From Prorocentrum cordatum (lineage: Eukaryota > Sar > Dinophyceae > Prorocentrales > Prorocentraceae), in contig CAUYUJ010002737.1 of NCBI GenBank assembly GCA_963575745.1, positions 1 through 60,000 on the forward strand: a DNA stretch of 60,000 nucleotides, written 5' to 3'. Under the pieces are notes generated by a model that saw nothing but the letters and a program-made list of their open reading frames with translations, did no database searches and had not been told where the DNA came from. This document shows positions 32,166 through 43,175 of the stretch, one piece after another. Numbering within the stretch: position 1 is the stretch's first letter; the number at the start of each line of letters is the position of its first letter. The translations under genes and the position numbers were made by a program.

Positions 32166-33281
32166 TTCCCCCCTCCACCTCTCTCTGAGAGAGGGGGAAG
32201 AGAGAAAAGGGCCGAACGTCACCAGGGTGACCTACAGCACGTTCTGAAATACATCGTTATTGGAAGAAAAATCATTTATTTGTTTCTCTCCCTCTCGCTC
32301 TCTCTCTCCCTCTCGTTTTCCATCCTCTCTTCGCCTCTCGTTTCTCTCTCCCTCTCTCAGCCCTCGCCCGCTCTCCCGCCCTGTGCCCTGCCTCCATGCT
32401 CCATGCCTTCTACCCCCCACCAACCACCTCCCCACCTCCCCCTCGCCCGCTTGCCAACCCCTAGCTTGCCCAGCACCCAGCACCCCGCCACCCCTTCTAC
32501 ATTATCGTTATCTGAATTTGTGCATCCGCCTCAGGCAGTGCAGAACCCAGCATTCTGGGCATACGCCCATGCAGTGTTATACGCTACCCATGGGGTATTA
32601 TTCGAACTGCAGAATTGGGGAGAGGCGTGTCCTTGCCACGCCGCCGATTTCAGATCGAAAGACGGCTACAGTGCAGGTCGGCCATACTTTCGACGGCGTC
32701 ACGAGTGGATCGGGGAAACGGCTGTTCCGCACAGCACGTGCCCCATGCGTGGGCGCAGGGCCCCAGAGCTCGCCGCGGGCCGCCACAAGCAGCACTTGGA
32801 GGAACTGGTGCATCAGTGCGCTGGGCTGCTCTTGACGCGCTGCCAGAGGCTCCCTCCAGCCGACAGGGACTTCATCATTCGTGATTGGGAAGGGGCCCGA
32901 ACTGCGCTGGCAGAGGTCGTGGAGATGAAGTTTTCCCACTGGGATTTCTTGCCCTACAGGTTCTGTGCGCTCGGGTTCGTTGACCGCGTCGGGACGGGCG
33001 AGGGGCCCGCGCGCGCGGCTTTGGCAGCGTGCCTGGAACAGTACGCCGCGATGAGCGCGGAGCAGAGGAACGCCTTGTGGCCACTTGCAGCTCAGGTGCT
33101 GGATGCGGCGTCGCCTTTGAGAGAGGAATCTGGGCGCCCGAAATGGGCACGGAAAGAATGGGCACAATGCACGGCAGCGGATCTGGTTCATTTTGAACAG
33201 GACTTGCTGTCCACGCCGCCGCGGCCTGTGTCCACTCGGGACAAAAGGCAGCCTGCCCAACAGTGGCCGCCGTTGGTTTAG

Positions 33282-34860
33282 GACAACATTTGTTGTTGGG
33301 CATTGTATCCATTCTTTCCGTACACATTTCGGGCGTCCAACAAAGGAGGTCTTGGCTTTCACCGATGGCAGGAGTAGCCTTCAGACACTTCCAGGACTCC
33401 GTCGAGTCGCAGGGATTGTGATGTGTATTCCAATAGCAGAACGGAGCATAGAAGCAAAACACCGACTCAACAAACTCTCATCGTCGAGGGCTCCGAATGC
33501 ATCGGGGGGCTTCGTGAACGTGCACTTAAAGTTGCCCGACATCAGGCGCCGCCTGCGCGAGGAGCCTGCCCTACTGGACACCTTATCCGCTGACATTGCG
33601 TACCTCAGGACCTCGCCAGACAGGCTCCTGCAGGCGTTCAGCTTACACGCACACCCGACGATTCTTTCAGAGCAGGCTATGCGGGGCTGGAGCAAGATAT
33701 CCACCGTCGGCAAAGTCATTTATCGATTGGACCGTCAAACCCAGCAGGCGCGGCACCGCGTTCTAGCGGACGCAATGCGCCCTGCGCCGAAGAGCCCCGA
33801 CAAGCCGAAGCCAAGGGAATCTCCCAACCATGGGGCGCGGCTAATATCAGCGCATGCAATGCAACACTTCCGCAAAACGTGCCGCAAAGACATATTTTAT
33901 TCTATTGCTGCGCCTGCCGCGTCGTTGGCCACGCTGCAGTCGGCACTATCGGGCACGAGGTCGCGACATGACCCTCCGCTGCTTCCGCTCGGAGACGACG
34001 ATTTCACCGTGCCCGCGCTGCTCCCCAAGCCAGCAGACGGCGGCCATGTCGACGGGGTGCACAGCGAGACTGTTCCAGAGGAGCTGGTCACTTGCCTTGA
34101 GGAGAGAATGGTTCCCCCACAGCACCACGCAATTTTCAAGGTGGTGCACAAAGCACCAAAGACGCGCCATGTCGTCACCACGCCGAACTCGAACCTATGT
34201 TCGGAGGACATGTCTGTGTCACTTCACGATATCGTGGCCCATCAGGTGATGCAGGACGGGTCGGTCGAGGTGCTCGTGGCGCTCACAGGCGCGCGCGTCG
34301 GGGGCCCCGCGCTGGCAGCTGAGGGCGAGGAGGGGGGCACTGGAGATCCCCATGCCTCCACCAGGCTACTTACGAGACGCCATCTCGAGGCACTGCCACG
34401 CCTGGACCAGAATCTACTCGCGTGGGAACCAGAAGGTGGTATCTTTTACGCGCCCTGGCCGTGGCCGTCTGGGCTGCCTGTAGACATGCGTTCATTCGCG
34501 GCCGAAGTCTTCGCGGACCTCGTGATCGCGGAGGCCCTCCCAGGGTCTGCGTCCAGCTTCATCTCTGACCCCATCGAAGTGGACAGCCCGCCCGAGCTGC
34601 GCGTCTTGGAGCACCTCGAAGAACTTGGCATGGTGAGCCGTGCGGAACATCCTGGTCCTCATGTGGTTGGGATTTCTTGGAATTTTACTGAGTACGGCTT
34701 GAATAGTGCATCCGCTTTGGAGAAGCTGCGCAGGCCAGCGCCTGCATTGAAGAAGCGAGAGGGCATCCCAGACAAGGAGTGGTTGCGACTTGGGAAGCCC
34801 ACAAACAGCCCTTCCCATCCACTCAGGTTTCCAAATGGTCCCCATCTGCCTTTCGCCCCC
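33282..34860 (+). pseudogene. Second transposase-like gene, C-terminal part after a frame change
   Basis: The frame one base over from the central part reads RPTKEVLAFTDGRSSLQTL, then IPIAERSIEAKHRLNKL (Glu codons at 33439 and 33451; the IEAKH Glu is the candidate third acid of a DDE triad), and long helical sequence to about 34850, including DIVAHQVMQDGSVEVLVAL. The join to the central part at 33250-33300 needs one extra base or a very short intron. At the nine-C run at 34857-34865 the frame changes again. Three frame breaks and one stop across the gene mean this copy is probably dead unless assembly errors explain them. Confidence 0.55.
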
Positions 34861-35257
34861 CCCCGAGGAGAGGACTGTGTTCGAGCTGCTCCTGGACGCC
34901 AGCAGCGCTGGTTGGCATGGCAGACTCCTTCCACCGAAAAAGCACAAGCAACCGCCCCCAGCCCCTTACGACCCGAGCACGAGCGAGAAGGTGTGGTACT
35001 TCTCTCGCAGCAGGGCGTCCATCTCGCACCTGTACTTGCGCCTGCTACTTGGCGGCCAGGAGGTCGTGCCGCACGAGGGCGGCGCCGACGCGTGCATGAA
35101 GCCCTCAGGGCTGCAGCCAAAGCTGCGCCTGGCCATCCAGGACGACGCTGGGGAGGCGGACCCGAAGCCCAAGAAGAGACGCCGTATTGGCAATGCAATG
35201 GAACCGCTGCCGCTCTTGGACACTGGGGTGGCAAATACACGGGCGACGGGTGTCTGA
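34861..35257 (+). pseudogene. Terminal segment of the second transposase-like gene
   Basis: After the C9 run the frame reads PPEERTVFELLLDASSAGWH, then SEKVWYFSRSRASISHLYL and LRLLLGGQEVVPHEGGADAC, a conserved-looking tail, and stops at 35257. The upstream frame loses coding character at the same point, so the run marks a one-base indel. Confidence 0.5.
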
Positions 35258-35538
35258 TTGTGGTTCGAGCCACAGGCCACATGCCACAGGGCGCCTCTGC
35301 TTCAGCATTGCAATTGGGTTGCGTTGCGGCGCTGTTGCGTTGCAGCTGCGTTGCGGTGCGGTGACAGTCATCCGGCAGAAATGGGAAGGGGCAGCAGGAG
35401 TGAGGGAAGGAGGGGGAATGAGGGAAGAGGTAGCAGGTAGCAGGGAGGGAAGGACAGGGTAGCAGGAGAGCAGGAGGGAGGGATGAGGGAGGATGAAGGA
35501 AGTTGGGAGCTGGGAGGAGCGAGCGATTTGCCTCGCAG
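35258..35538. other. Spacer between the eroded transposase gene and the proline-rich gene
   Basis: TTGCGTTGC-type short repeats at 35310-35365, then GGGA purine-rich sequence up to the acceptor CTCGCAG at 35538. Confidence 0.5.
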
Positions 35539-36978
35539 ATGTTCCCGCGTTTGTGCAGCCACCGCGTCTGAGAGCGGTGCCTCTTTTGCGTTACCACAGG
35601 ACAAGTCCCAAGATGGCGAGGCGCACGACATAGGGTGCAAATGCGGCCATCTTGCGTGGGCAACCTTCTGCCGATACGTTGTTGTTTGTCGTAAGTATTT
35701 GGGGAGCGGGGTGGGGATGCTCAATTCTGTTACTGGTAACATCTCGCCTCTTGGGCTCTTGGGTTCCGTCGGGGTCGCTTGTCTGTTGCCCATGCCCGAC
35801 GGCATGCATTTGTGTTTCTCGAGGTTGGGGCCGATTTCGGGGGGGCTTCAGAGCAGGAAGATGATGGAGATCGGGATGCAGGGGTGCCACAAGAGGAAGA
35901 AGATGAAGATGCAAAGGGCGATCGCGAGAGCGAGCAGCGACCGCCTCCTGGACAGCCTTCTGGATTTTCACAGCCCGAGCCGATAGGGGGGACATCCACA
36001 CCTACTGGGGCGCCTCCGTCTCCACAGGGATCGCCGCCTCCAGGGACGCCACAGTCTCCGCCGCCAAAGGGGGCATCGCCTTCTCCAAGGTCGCCACCCC
36101 CGAAGTCTCCCAGGTCTCCAGGGGGATCGCCGCCTCCAGGGACGCCACAGTCTCCGCCACCAAAGGTGACATCGGCGTCCCCAAGGTCGCCAGCCCCGAA
36201 GTCGCCTGGGTCTCCGCAGGGATCGCCGCCTCCAGCGACGCCACTGCCTCCGCCGCCAGAGGAAATGATGGGTTCCCCACGGTCGCCACCCCCAAAATCC
36301 ATTGGGTCTCCACGGGGATCCCAGCCCCCGTCGCCGCACCCAACGCCCAGGCCGAGTGGTTCTCCACATGGGCCAGTGCCGCCGCCAGCAGCAGAGCCCG
36401 CGGCTGCGGGGGCACCGCCTCCTCCGCCACCTGCGGCGCCTCGCCCTCGCCCTGGGCCCAGGGGCCGCGACCCATCCTCAGGATATTGGGGCGCGAGCGG
36501 CTTCTTCAGATTCACGTTATCGACGGAGAGTGCTGGAAAGTTAAGGTGGCAAGCCACGTGCAAGTGCCACAATGACCCCGAGGATGCACCGAGCACTCGA
36601 TGTTCGAGGACTACAACCCTCGCTGCTGATGCCAGTAACTTCGAGGAGGTCCGATTGATCCTTATGGCCTGGTTGATTGCGGGCTACGGCATACCCAACC
36701 GACAGATCCATCCAGGCCACAAAAGTATCGACGAAAAGCGGTTGAGCAGGTTTTCGGCCGAGGAGTTGGACGGCGCCTTGCCCCCTGAGGGCGCATCCAT
36801 GGCTGACTGGCAGAGTGGGCGGCTTCCCCCAAACAGAGTCAGAGACACTCTGAGGCAGGAGGCGGCGGCGCAGTTGGCCGAGATCGAGGGCGGCAGCGAC
36901 GACGAATCGAGTTCCAGTGGTTCAGGATCCAGCGGATCCAGCTCCAGGTCGTCCCAGAAGAGCTCAAGCAGCGACTAG
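35539..36978 (+). CDS. Proline-rich protein with conserved-looking C-terminal domain
   Basis: Exon 35539-35690 (after CTCGCAG) encodes CSRVCAATASESGASFALPQ and a Cys-rich CKCGHLAWATFCRY. The intron 35691-35851 is canonical (GTAAGT...TTCAG) with matching phase 1. Exon 35852-36978 begins with an acidic region, then about 140 residues of SPPPGTPQSPPPK-type repeats built from a 60-90-bp DNA repeat (35995-36330), then a folded-looking domain LRWQATCKCHNDPEDAP with Cys/His residues and MAWLIAGYGIPNRQIHPGHK, ending in a Ser-rich tail and TAG 36978. Earlier exons are not found. The C-terminal Cys/His region may bind metal; function unknown. It follows the second transposase-like gene in the same direction and could belong to the same mobile element. 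Confidence 0.6.
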
Positions 36979-37478
36979 CGGTTCCGACCCCCAAGGGAAA
37001 ATCGAGTAGTCGAGGGTGCCAGTGGGTATTTTCAAGGTTCCGATTTCGACCGATGAGCGTCCGATTGTTAAACAGACTGTTACCATGTCCATCCACTCTC
37101 GGCATCCATCCTTCCTTCTCCCTCATGCCCGTTCAGTCTCTGCGCAGTGCGCAGGTTCTTATTTGGTCGCGATGTTCATTGAGCAGGGTATTGATATCAT
37201 GCCCTAAGGCACCACCAGCCACCAGCGTGTCTTTTTCCTCGCATGTCTGCTTCCACTTGTCCCCGTGTGGTGCGGTGTTCCTCTTCCACTCCTTGATCCA
37301 GGTCCCGCATCTTGGCTATCAGTGGGGGGGTCCCATTGGTCAATGAGGAGGGGCGCTGGGTGGGAAGGGGCGCCCTCTTGACAGCAGAACCTGGCCTCTC
37401 CTCATCGGATGCGCGCTCGTGCCACTCTGCCGCAGATCTTGCTGATCTCCCTCACTGCCTTCGCCTGCTATTTGCTCG

Positions 37479-37513
<35 letters not shown>

Positions 37514-37609
37514 ATTTGGCCTTCTATCTCCGCCATCCTTCCTCCCTCTTCCCTCCACTAACCTTCCCGCCCGCCTTCGCCCTCCCCCCCGTGCCCCCCT
37601 GTCCCGCAG
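36979..37609. other. Non-coding stretch with (CT)n
   Basis: Unique sequence, then (CT)n at 37482-37511 and pyrimidine-rich DNA up to the acceptor CCCGCAG at 37609. Confidence 0.55.
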
Positions 37610-37700
37610 GGCCGCAGTGACAGCGCCAGCTTCAACTTCGGCTACTGCCAGCCGCGCAACAAGAGCTCACGTTGCCCGCTCGCCGCTGGCACCGCGGGTT
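37610..37700 (+). CDS. Isolated exon of an unidentified gene
   Basis: After a pyrimidine tract and CCCGCAG the frame encodes GRSDSASFNFGYCQPRNKSS and RCPLAAGTAGW. Composition changes sharply from the flanking repeats. Its partner exons may be the acidic segment at 38150-38450. Confidence 0.4.
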
Positions 37701-37734
37701 GGATGAGGGAGGAGGGGGGAGTATGGTGAGGATG

Positions 37735-38082
37735 ACGATGGGCGATGATGGTGAGGAGGACGATGGAGATGCTGCGGCTGGTGATGCTGCTGATGATGAT
37801 GATGCTGATGATGATGCTGATGATTATGATGATGCTGATTATGATGGAGGCTGATGCTGCTGATGATGATGATGCTGATGATTAGTAGTATGATGATGAT
37901 GGTGATGATGATGATGCTGATGGTGTTGATGGTTGATGGTGGTGATGCTGATGCTGATGACGACGATGCTGATGCTGAGTGTGATTATGATGATGATGAT
38001 GGTGATGATGATGCTGATACTGATGATGATGAAGCTGATGATGATGGCGATGCCGACGATGACGATGATGATGATGATGATG

Positions 38083-38115
<33 letters not shown>

Positions 38116-38150
38116 GTGATGGTGATCGTGATGATGATGGTGGTGATGGT
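37735..38150. repeat. (GAT)n triplet array
   Basis: GATGATGAT with GCT and GGT variants for about 400 bp; frames encode poly-Asp, poly-Met or poly-His. Likely intron filling between the exons at 37610 and 38150. Confidence 0.95.
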
Positions 38151-38239
38151 GATGAGGCGTTTGCTGATGAGGGTCAGGAGTCAGGGGGTCAGGCCGATAC
38201 TCAGGATGATGCTTATATTGGTGAGCAGGTGGACGGATC

Positions 38240-38280
<41 letters not shown>

Positions 38281-38450
38281 CGCCACCACGTCGACGACGA
38301 CGACGACGAATACGAATCGAAGACGACGACGATGTTGCTGGAGATGGGAAGGCTCGGGCATTGAGCCGCCTGAGGAGAGACAGGACTCCAGCTTCGCCGG
38401 AGGCGGAGGCCGTGGCTCCAGGTCCGAAGGGCCGCTTAGCAGCGCAGAGC
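38150..38450 (+). CDS. Acidic exon candidate interrupted by GAC repeat
   Basis: DEAFADEGQESGGQADTQDD (38150-38220) and, after a (GAC)n tract at 38240-38310, a segment GKARALSRLRRDRTPASPEA up to 38450 share one frame. Whether the GAC tract is coding (poly-Arg in this frame) or intron is unclear. Followed by a GGA tract at 38455-38555. Confidence 0.35.
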
Positions 38451-38610
38451 GCAGAGGAGGAGGAGGAGGAGGAGGAGGAGGAGGAGGAGGAGGAGGAGGA
38501 GCGGGAGGGGGAGGAGGAGGAGGAGGAGGAGGAGGAGGAGGAGGAGGAGGAATGAGGAGAAGGAGGTGGAAGCGGGGGGCCGCGACGCGTCGGCGTCCAC
38601 CCTGGTAGTC

Positions 38611-38760
38611 GTGACGCTTGCTTGGCTTCCCAGAACTGCGCGTTGATAGTCGCATTTCGCGCATCGCTGGGCGCGAAGGACGGGGCTTGCTTGGCTTCCC
38701 AGAAGTGCGCGTTGATAATCGCATTTCGAGCATCGCTGGGCGCGAAGGGCGGGACAGTCA
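38611..38760. repeat. Tandem duplication of a 75-bp unit
   Basis: Two copies of a unit containing TTGGCTTCCCAGAA, TGCGCGTTGATA and GCATCGCTGGGCGCGAAGG, about 90 percent identical. On the minus strand both stay open in one frame as repeats FAPSDARNA-INA-FWEAKQA, so it may be a relic of a repeat protein. Confidence 0.85.
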
Positions 38761-38848
38761 ATATGCGCGCGCCGTCCGTGAGAACATCGGCTCAATTGAT
38801 GTCGGTTGGTTCTGGTGAGGGCCGCCTTCGCCGCCTAGCTTCCTGGTT

Positions 38849-40510
38849 GTGGGACATCCCCGAAAGTCCTCCTCGCGCCCGTCCTCGTGTCAGTTTCGCG
38901 TCCGTCCTCGCGGGGCTCGGCGATGGCGACCTCGGCGCTGCTCCAGTGATCATAGAGCCGACCCTGGACACTGCACGGTGGGGAGTGGGGGCCTCGGGAC
39001 TAGGGATAGGGATAGTATGTGCGACTCGGGACTAGGGATTGGGAGTGGGGAGTGGGGAGTGGCGGCTGGCGGCTGGTGCCCTGGCGCCCCCCGCTCCGCC
39101 CAGGACGATGCGCCTGGTGCTCAGTCCCAGCCGCTCAGTTCCAGCAGCTCCGTCCCAGCAGCCTCAGTCCCAGCAGTCTCTCCCAGTAGTCAGTCCCAGC
39201 AGCTCAGTTCTAGCAGCTCAGTCCCAGCAGATATGTCCCAGCAGCTCGGTCCCAGCAGTGAGGCCGCAAGGGCATCCTCAGTTCCAGCAGTGACGCCACA
39301 AGGGCATCGTCAGTCCCAGCAGTTCGGCCCCAGCACCCTCAGTCCCAGTAGTGACGCCACAGGGGCATCCTCAGTTCCAGCAGTGACGCAGATGTTCCAG
39401 CATCGTCAGTCCCAGCAGTTCGGCCCCAGCGATTTGAGTCCCAGCAGTGACGCCACATGGGTATCCTCAGTTCCAGCAGTGACGCCGACGTTCCATCAGC
39501 TCTGTCCCAGCAGTTCGGCCCCAGCAGTATCAGCCCCAGCAGTGATGCCACAAGGGCATCCTCAATCCCAGCACCCTCAGTCCGAGCAGCCTCAGTCCCA
39601 GCAGTTTCAGTCCCAAGAGTCTGACGGTGACGACTCGCAAGACACGATGCGAATGCGCGAGAGGGAGGAGCGAGATGCTGCTTTCAGGAGTCGGTTTTAT
39701 TACCAAGTTGGCGAAACAATGAGGTGTCGGCAACATGTAGCGTTTCACATGTCTTCGTATACTGTGAGCCTGTATCGCAGAACGCCCACGCGAGAGGAGC
39801 TCGCTGCCCTATCTGTCATGGTGCTATGCAACGCTTGCTCGTCTCAGGCCCTGGCTGGATTATCCAATTCTTCGCTCGTTTCTGTGTCCCCCCTCCTGAT
39901 CGCAATCGGCCGTCCACCGTCCGCCGTCTGCTTGATCCCTCATCCTTCTCCTCCTCCTGCCTCCTGCTCCCTGCTCCTCCTGCTCCGCTCTCCCTCTGAC
40001 CAGGCAGGTATAGCATCATGGCATTGGACAGCATTGCAGTTGTGGCTTCCCATATATATATATAGGAGGAACGCAAGCGCCCGCGCGGCGCTGGCTCGGC
40101 GACTCGGATGCTGAAATGCCCGGCCATTGCGAGCGCGGGTTCCGCAGAATGGTTGTGATCGCCGCCAGGCTCGGGCCCGCGGGCAAATCGGCGGGGTCGA
40201 ACATTCGCACCGCGTCAGCGGAGTGGTGGGAGGAGGAGGAGGAGGAGGAGGAGGAGGAGGAGGAGGAGGACGATGACGAGGACGAGGAGGGAGGGGGAGG
40301 AGTAGGTGACGACGACGACGCTACGACGACGATGACGACCACCAGAGAGACGATGACGACGACGCTACGACGACGATGACGACGATGATGCATGTTCGAC
40401 CCCCCCGCCAGACGTTGAAACGGCAATGATCGTCCACGGGTTTGAGAATCATAGTTCTAAAATGTTGAATGCCGTGGCCGATTCGAGAGGCCTGTCGGGC
40501 CACCGCGATG
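38849..40510 (+). CDS. Gln/Ser/Pro repeat protein gene with scattered 3' exons
   Basis: A continuous frame runs from at least 38849 through a CAGTCCCAGCAG-type minisatellite (39114-39615) giving QSQQFGPS/SSVPAV repeats, then ordinary sequence SQESDGDDSQDTMRMREREE and FYYQVGETMRCRQHVAFHMS, followed by TREELAALSVMVLCNACSSQ to about 39865. A likely exon at 40066-40235 (after TATATAG) encodes RWLGDSDAEMPGHCERGFRR, and another at 40412-40510 (after CCGCCAG) encodes DVETAMIVHGFENHSSKMLN. The introns carry pyrimidine, GGA and GAC tracts. No start codon or family could be fixed. The C/H-containing segment may be a metal-binding module, speculative. Confidence 0.45.
39114..39615. repeat. Minisatellite CAGTCCCAGCAG with higher-order units
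   Basis: 12-bp core CAGTCCCAGCAG (or CAGTTCGGCCCC) arranged in higher-order repeats of about 70 bp that also contain GTGACGCCACAAGGGCATC. Open throughout in one frame, so it may be coding. Confidence 0.9.
40236..40395. repeat. GGA tract followed by GAC/GATGAC repeats
   Basis: (GGA)n at 40236-40270 then ACGACGACGATG repeats to 40385; likely an intron of the preceding gene. Confidence 0.85.
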
Positions 40511-40515
40511 TGCTC

Positions 40516-40553
<38 letters not shown>

Positions 40554-40925
40554 GCGCTGATTGTGGACGCACCGCAGTGTGAACCTAAGTATATTCTCTC
40601 CTCTGATCGTCGTCCCTTTCTTCGTAGTCCTTTTCCTAGGTATCCCTCTGCTTTGTTGCCCCGCTCCTCGGCACCCCTCACTATATACGAACACTTTTAC
40701 ACAACATTACATACATACACATTCATACATACATACATACATACACGTACATATGAAACCATTCACATACACATATACATACACATGCACATACATATAC
40801 ACATACATATACGTAATCATTTACACACATACACATATACGTACATGTAAGTTATGCATATACATGTGTGGTGCGCACATGTTTCCACACTCAACATTCT
40901 TACATTGAGTCGCTTCGCTCATTCC
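40511..40925. repeat. (TA)n and CATA microsatellites
   Basis: TA alternation at 40517-40547, unique sequence to 40690, then CATACATA-type repeats to about 40860. No gene. Confidence 0.85.
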
Positions 40926-40937
40926 GCCGACCCCGAG

Positions 40938-41210
40938 GTGAGTCGTTCGGGCCCCTCAGTGTTCGGTCGGAGGTGAGCCAATCGGAAGAAGAGCAGGGGG
41001 AGGAGGAGGAGGAGGAGGAGGAGAAGGAGGAGGAGGGGAGCAGGAGGAGGAGGAAGAAGAGGAGGAGGAGGAGGACCACAGAGAACCAAGGATGCATCAG
41101 CGATGCTGATATACACCATCCCGCCCCATGCCCCCTCCTCTTAAGGTCAAACCTGGACGTGCGCCAGTGAAAAGGGGTGACTCGTTCGGGCCAATCCCTG
41201 TTCGGTCGGG
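40938..41210. repeat. Direct repeat pair flanking a GGA tract
   Basis: GTGAGTCGTTCGGGCC...TGTTCGGTCGG (40938-40972) recurs as GTGACTCGTTCGGGCC...TGTTCGGTCGG (about 41178-41210). Between them is a GGA array (40990-41085). Confidence 0.7.
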
Positions 41211-41760
41211 GCCTCAGTCGTCCACGAAATGCTCGGCACTGTCAAGGGTGGAATTCAGTTCCCCTTCTTCGGCGCGGCGCCAATCTCCAACCTGCCACCG
41301 TAAAAGCCGTGAGTTACCAACCCATAGTCGAAGCACGGCCCCCGCGCGCGACATCCCCAACCTGATGACACATTCCGAGCGTCCAGCATGATGAAACTGC
41401 ACATTCGTTTCACATGTTCTCGTCGTACCTACTTCAATGCACCCCCGCCCTTCCCCCGCCCCCCTTCCATCGCTATTTCACTTTCCCTTCGTGTCCGCCC
41501 TTCTTTCCCATCGCGAGAAGAACAGGGGCGCGCGCGTGCCCTGTGCCACTGGCAGCCGTCGCGGAGGCGCCGAAGGGGGCAGCGCGCCAGACGCGGCATG
41601 CGGAAGCAAAGGGGCGCCGCTGCCCTCTGCCCCCAGTGGCGCGGGCGTGGAGTGCACTGCCGCATCTTCTTCTACATGCTACGGACGGAAGCGCGGAGGC
41701 GGAATTTCTTTCTTTTTCGGCGTCACACGAAGGGCTTCTGCGGAGAGCAGACCGAAGCGT
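41211..41760. other. Non-coding stretch
   Basis: GC-rich unique sequence without a convincing exon. ATTCCGAGCGTCCAGC at about 41373 nearly repeats a sequence at 7030 upstream of the gene at 7070; this may be chance. Confidence 0.4.
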
Positions 41761-42261
41761 TGCGATTGTTGCGTGGTGTTTTGGTGTTCGTGCATTGTGA
41801 ATGTTTTTTTGTTGTGTTTCTGTGTTGTGCGCCGTTTGCTGGTCGTCGCTGCCGTTGTGTGCGTTTTAGTGTGTGCGTTTCCACGTTGTTGTGTGCCGCT
41901 GTTGTGTTTGTTTGCGTTTTCGTTGTGGTTTTGCGTTTTGGTGTGTTTTCCATTGCGTTTCGTCGTGTGCGCTGTCGCTTTGGCGTGTGGTTGTATGTTT
42001 TTGCGTTTTTGTTGCACTGATTTGTGTTTTTTGTGTGCGTGTGCGTTGCGTTGTGTGTTTTTGTGTTCTTGCGTGTGCGTTTATGTTTTTTTGCATTGTT
42101 AAGTGTTTTTTTTCACAGTTTGGTATGTATTTCTGTCGTATTCGTAGCGTTTTGGGTTTTGTTTTGTTTTGTTGTGCGTTTTTTGTGTTTTGTGTGGCAG
42201 TTCGGTGATTTTGTTGCGTTTTCGGTTCGGTTTCCTTTTTTTCGTGCGATCATGTTGGTTT

Positions 42262-42349
<88 letters not shown>

Positions 42350-43115
42350 TTGTTGTCTCATTTTATGTATTTTCGTGTTTTTTTTTGGACACGCGTCGTT
42401 TTTGCATGCCGTTGCGTGCGTTTCGTCGTTGCGTGGCATGGCGGCGCGCTTTTCGCGCGCGTTTGGCACCGCGCGCGTCGCTCGTGCCCTCGCCGAGCGC
42501 CGTTCGGGCGCGAGCCACGCGCGATCACCCACAGGGACGCGCAGCAGTTCTGCAGCAGTTCTGCAGTACTTCTGCAGTACTTCTGCAGCAGCCCCCAGAC
42601 GGCGCAGCAGTTCTGCAGTACTTCTGCAGTACTTCTGCAGTACTTCTGCAGTACTTCTGCAGTACTTCTGCAGCAGCCACCGAAGGGCGCAGCAGTTCTG
42701 CAGCAGTTCTGCAGCAGTTCTGCAGCAGTTCTGCAGCAGCACCGCGCGACGGCGATCGCGTCGGGGTCCGCCCGTCGCCGTTAGTAGGCGAGCGTCGCGT
42801 TCGCGCTCCGTTTTGTGCGTCGGCGCTGCGATTTTTGCGTGCGCGTGTGTATTTTTCTGTTTTGGATGTGATTTTGTGATTTTGGTGTCGGTTGTCTGCG
42901 ATTTGGATGTGATTTTGTGATTTTGGTGGTTTGGGTGTGATTTTGTGCGATTTTGCGTGATGTTGGCATGGTGTAGCGCGTGTGGTTGTTTCTATTGCGT
43001 TTTTTTGAATTTGCGTCGTTTGTCTTATGTTTGTTTGTTTTTTTGTTGATTTGCTGTTTTTTCTTCAGGTTGCATGCGTATTTTTGTTTTTTTTGTGGAT
43101 TTTTTTTTTTTTTTT

Positions 43116-43175
<60 letters not shown>

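Larger units (their letters stand above)
30003..33281 (+). pseudogene. Second transposase-like gene, central part with a large repeat-filled intron
   Basis: Coding-like at 30003 to about 31365 and about 32515-33281 in the same frame; between them lie minisatellite, TCC and CT repeats that happen to stay open and are probably an intron. Motifs: FALSDASPLLGADWLL (Asp at 30021), SFTSDMGTESKLA (Asp 30399, Glu 30411), PGILHTINNSLQDVL (about 30925-30965), RHEWIGETA and CPMRGRRAPELAAG (about 32695-32785). The D-A/S-S-P, T-D-M/F-G-T-E and H-I-x-N pattern suggests an RNase H-like DDE transposase, inferred by motif layout only. An acidic linker (30480-30880) separates two domains. The frame ends at a TAG (33279-33281) while the family continues one frame over. 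Confidence 0.6.

Noticed and set aside
38772-38796. Another possible spliced-leader relic (CCGTGAG...GGCTCAA) upstream of the Gln/Ser/Pro gene
   Set aside because: Needs several gaps and mismatches in the core; not better than chance by eye.
39114-39615. CAGTCCCAGCAG array as CRISPR
   Set aside because: Units are directly abutting with no unique spacers and the context is eukaryotic; it is a minisatellite.
7030-41388. Shared ATTCCGAGC(A/G)TCCAGC at about 7030 and 41373 as a promoter motif
   Set aside because: Only two sites, one with no gene attached; 16 bp with one mismatch is suggestive but not enough.
41761-42900. Hydrophobic Phe/Cys/Val-rich frames resembling membrane proteins
   Set aside because: Result of T/G-only composition; includes poly-Phe from the T49 run.
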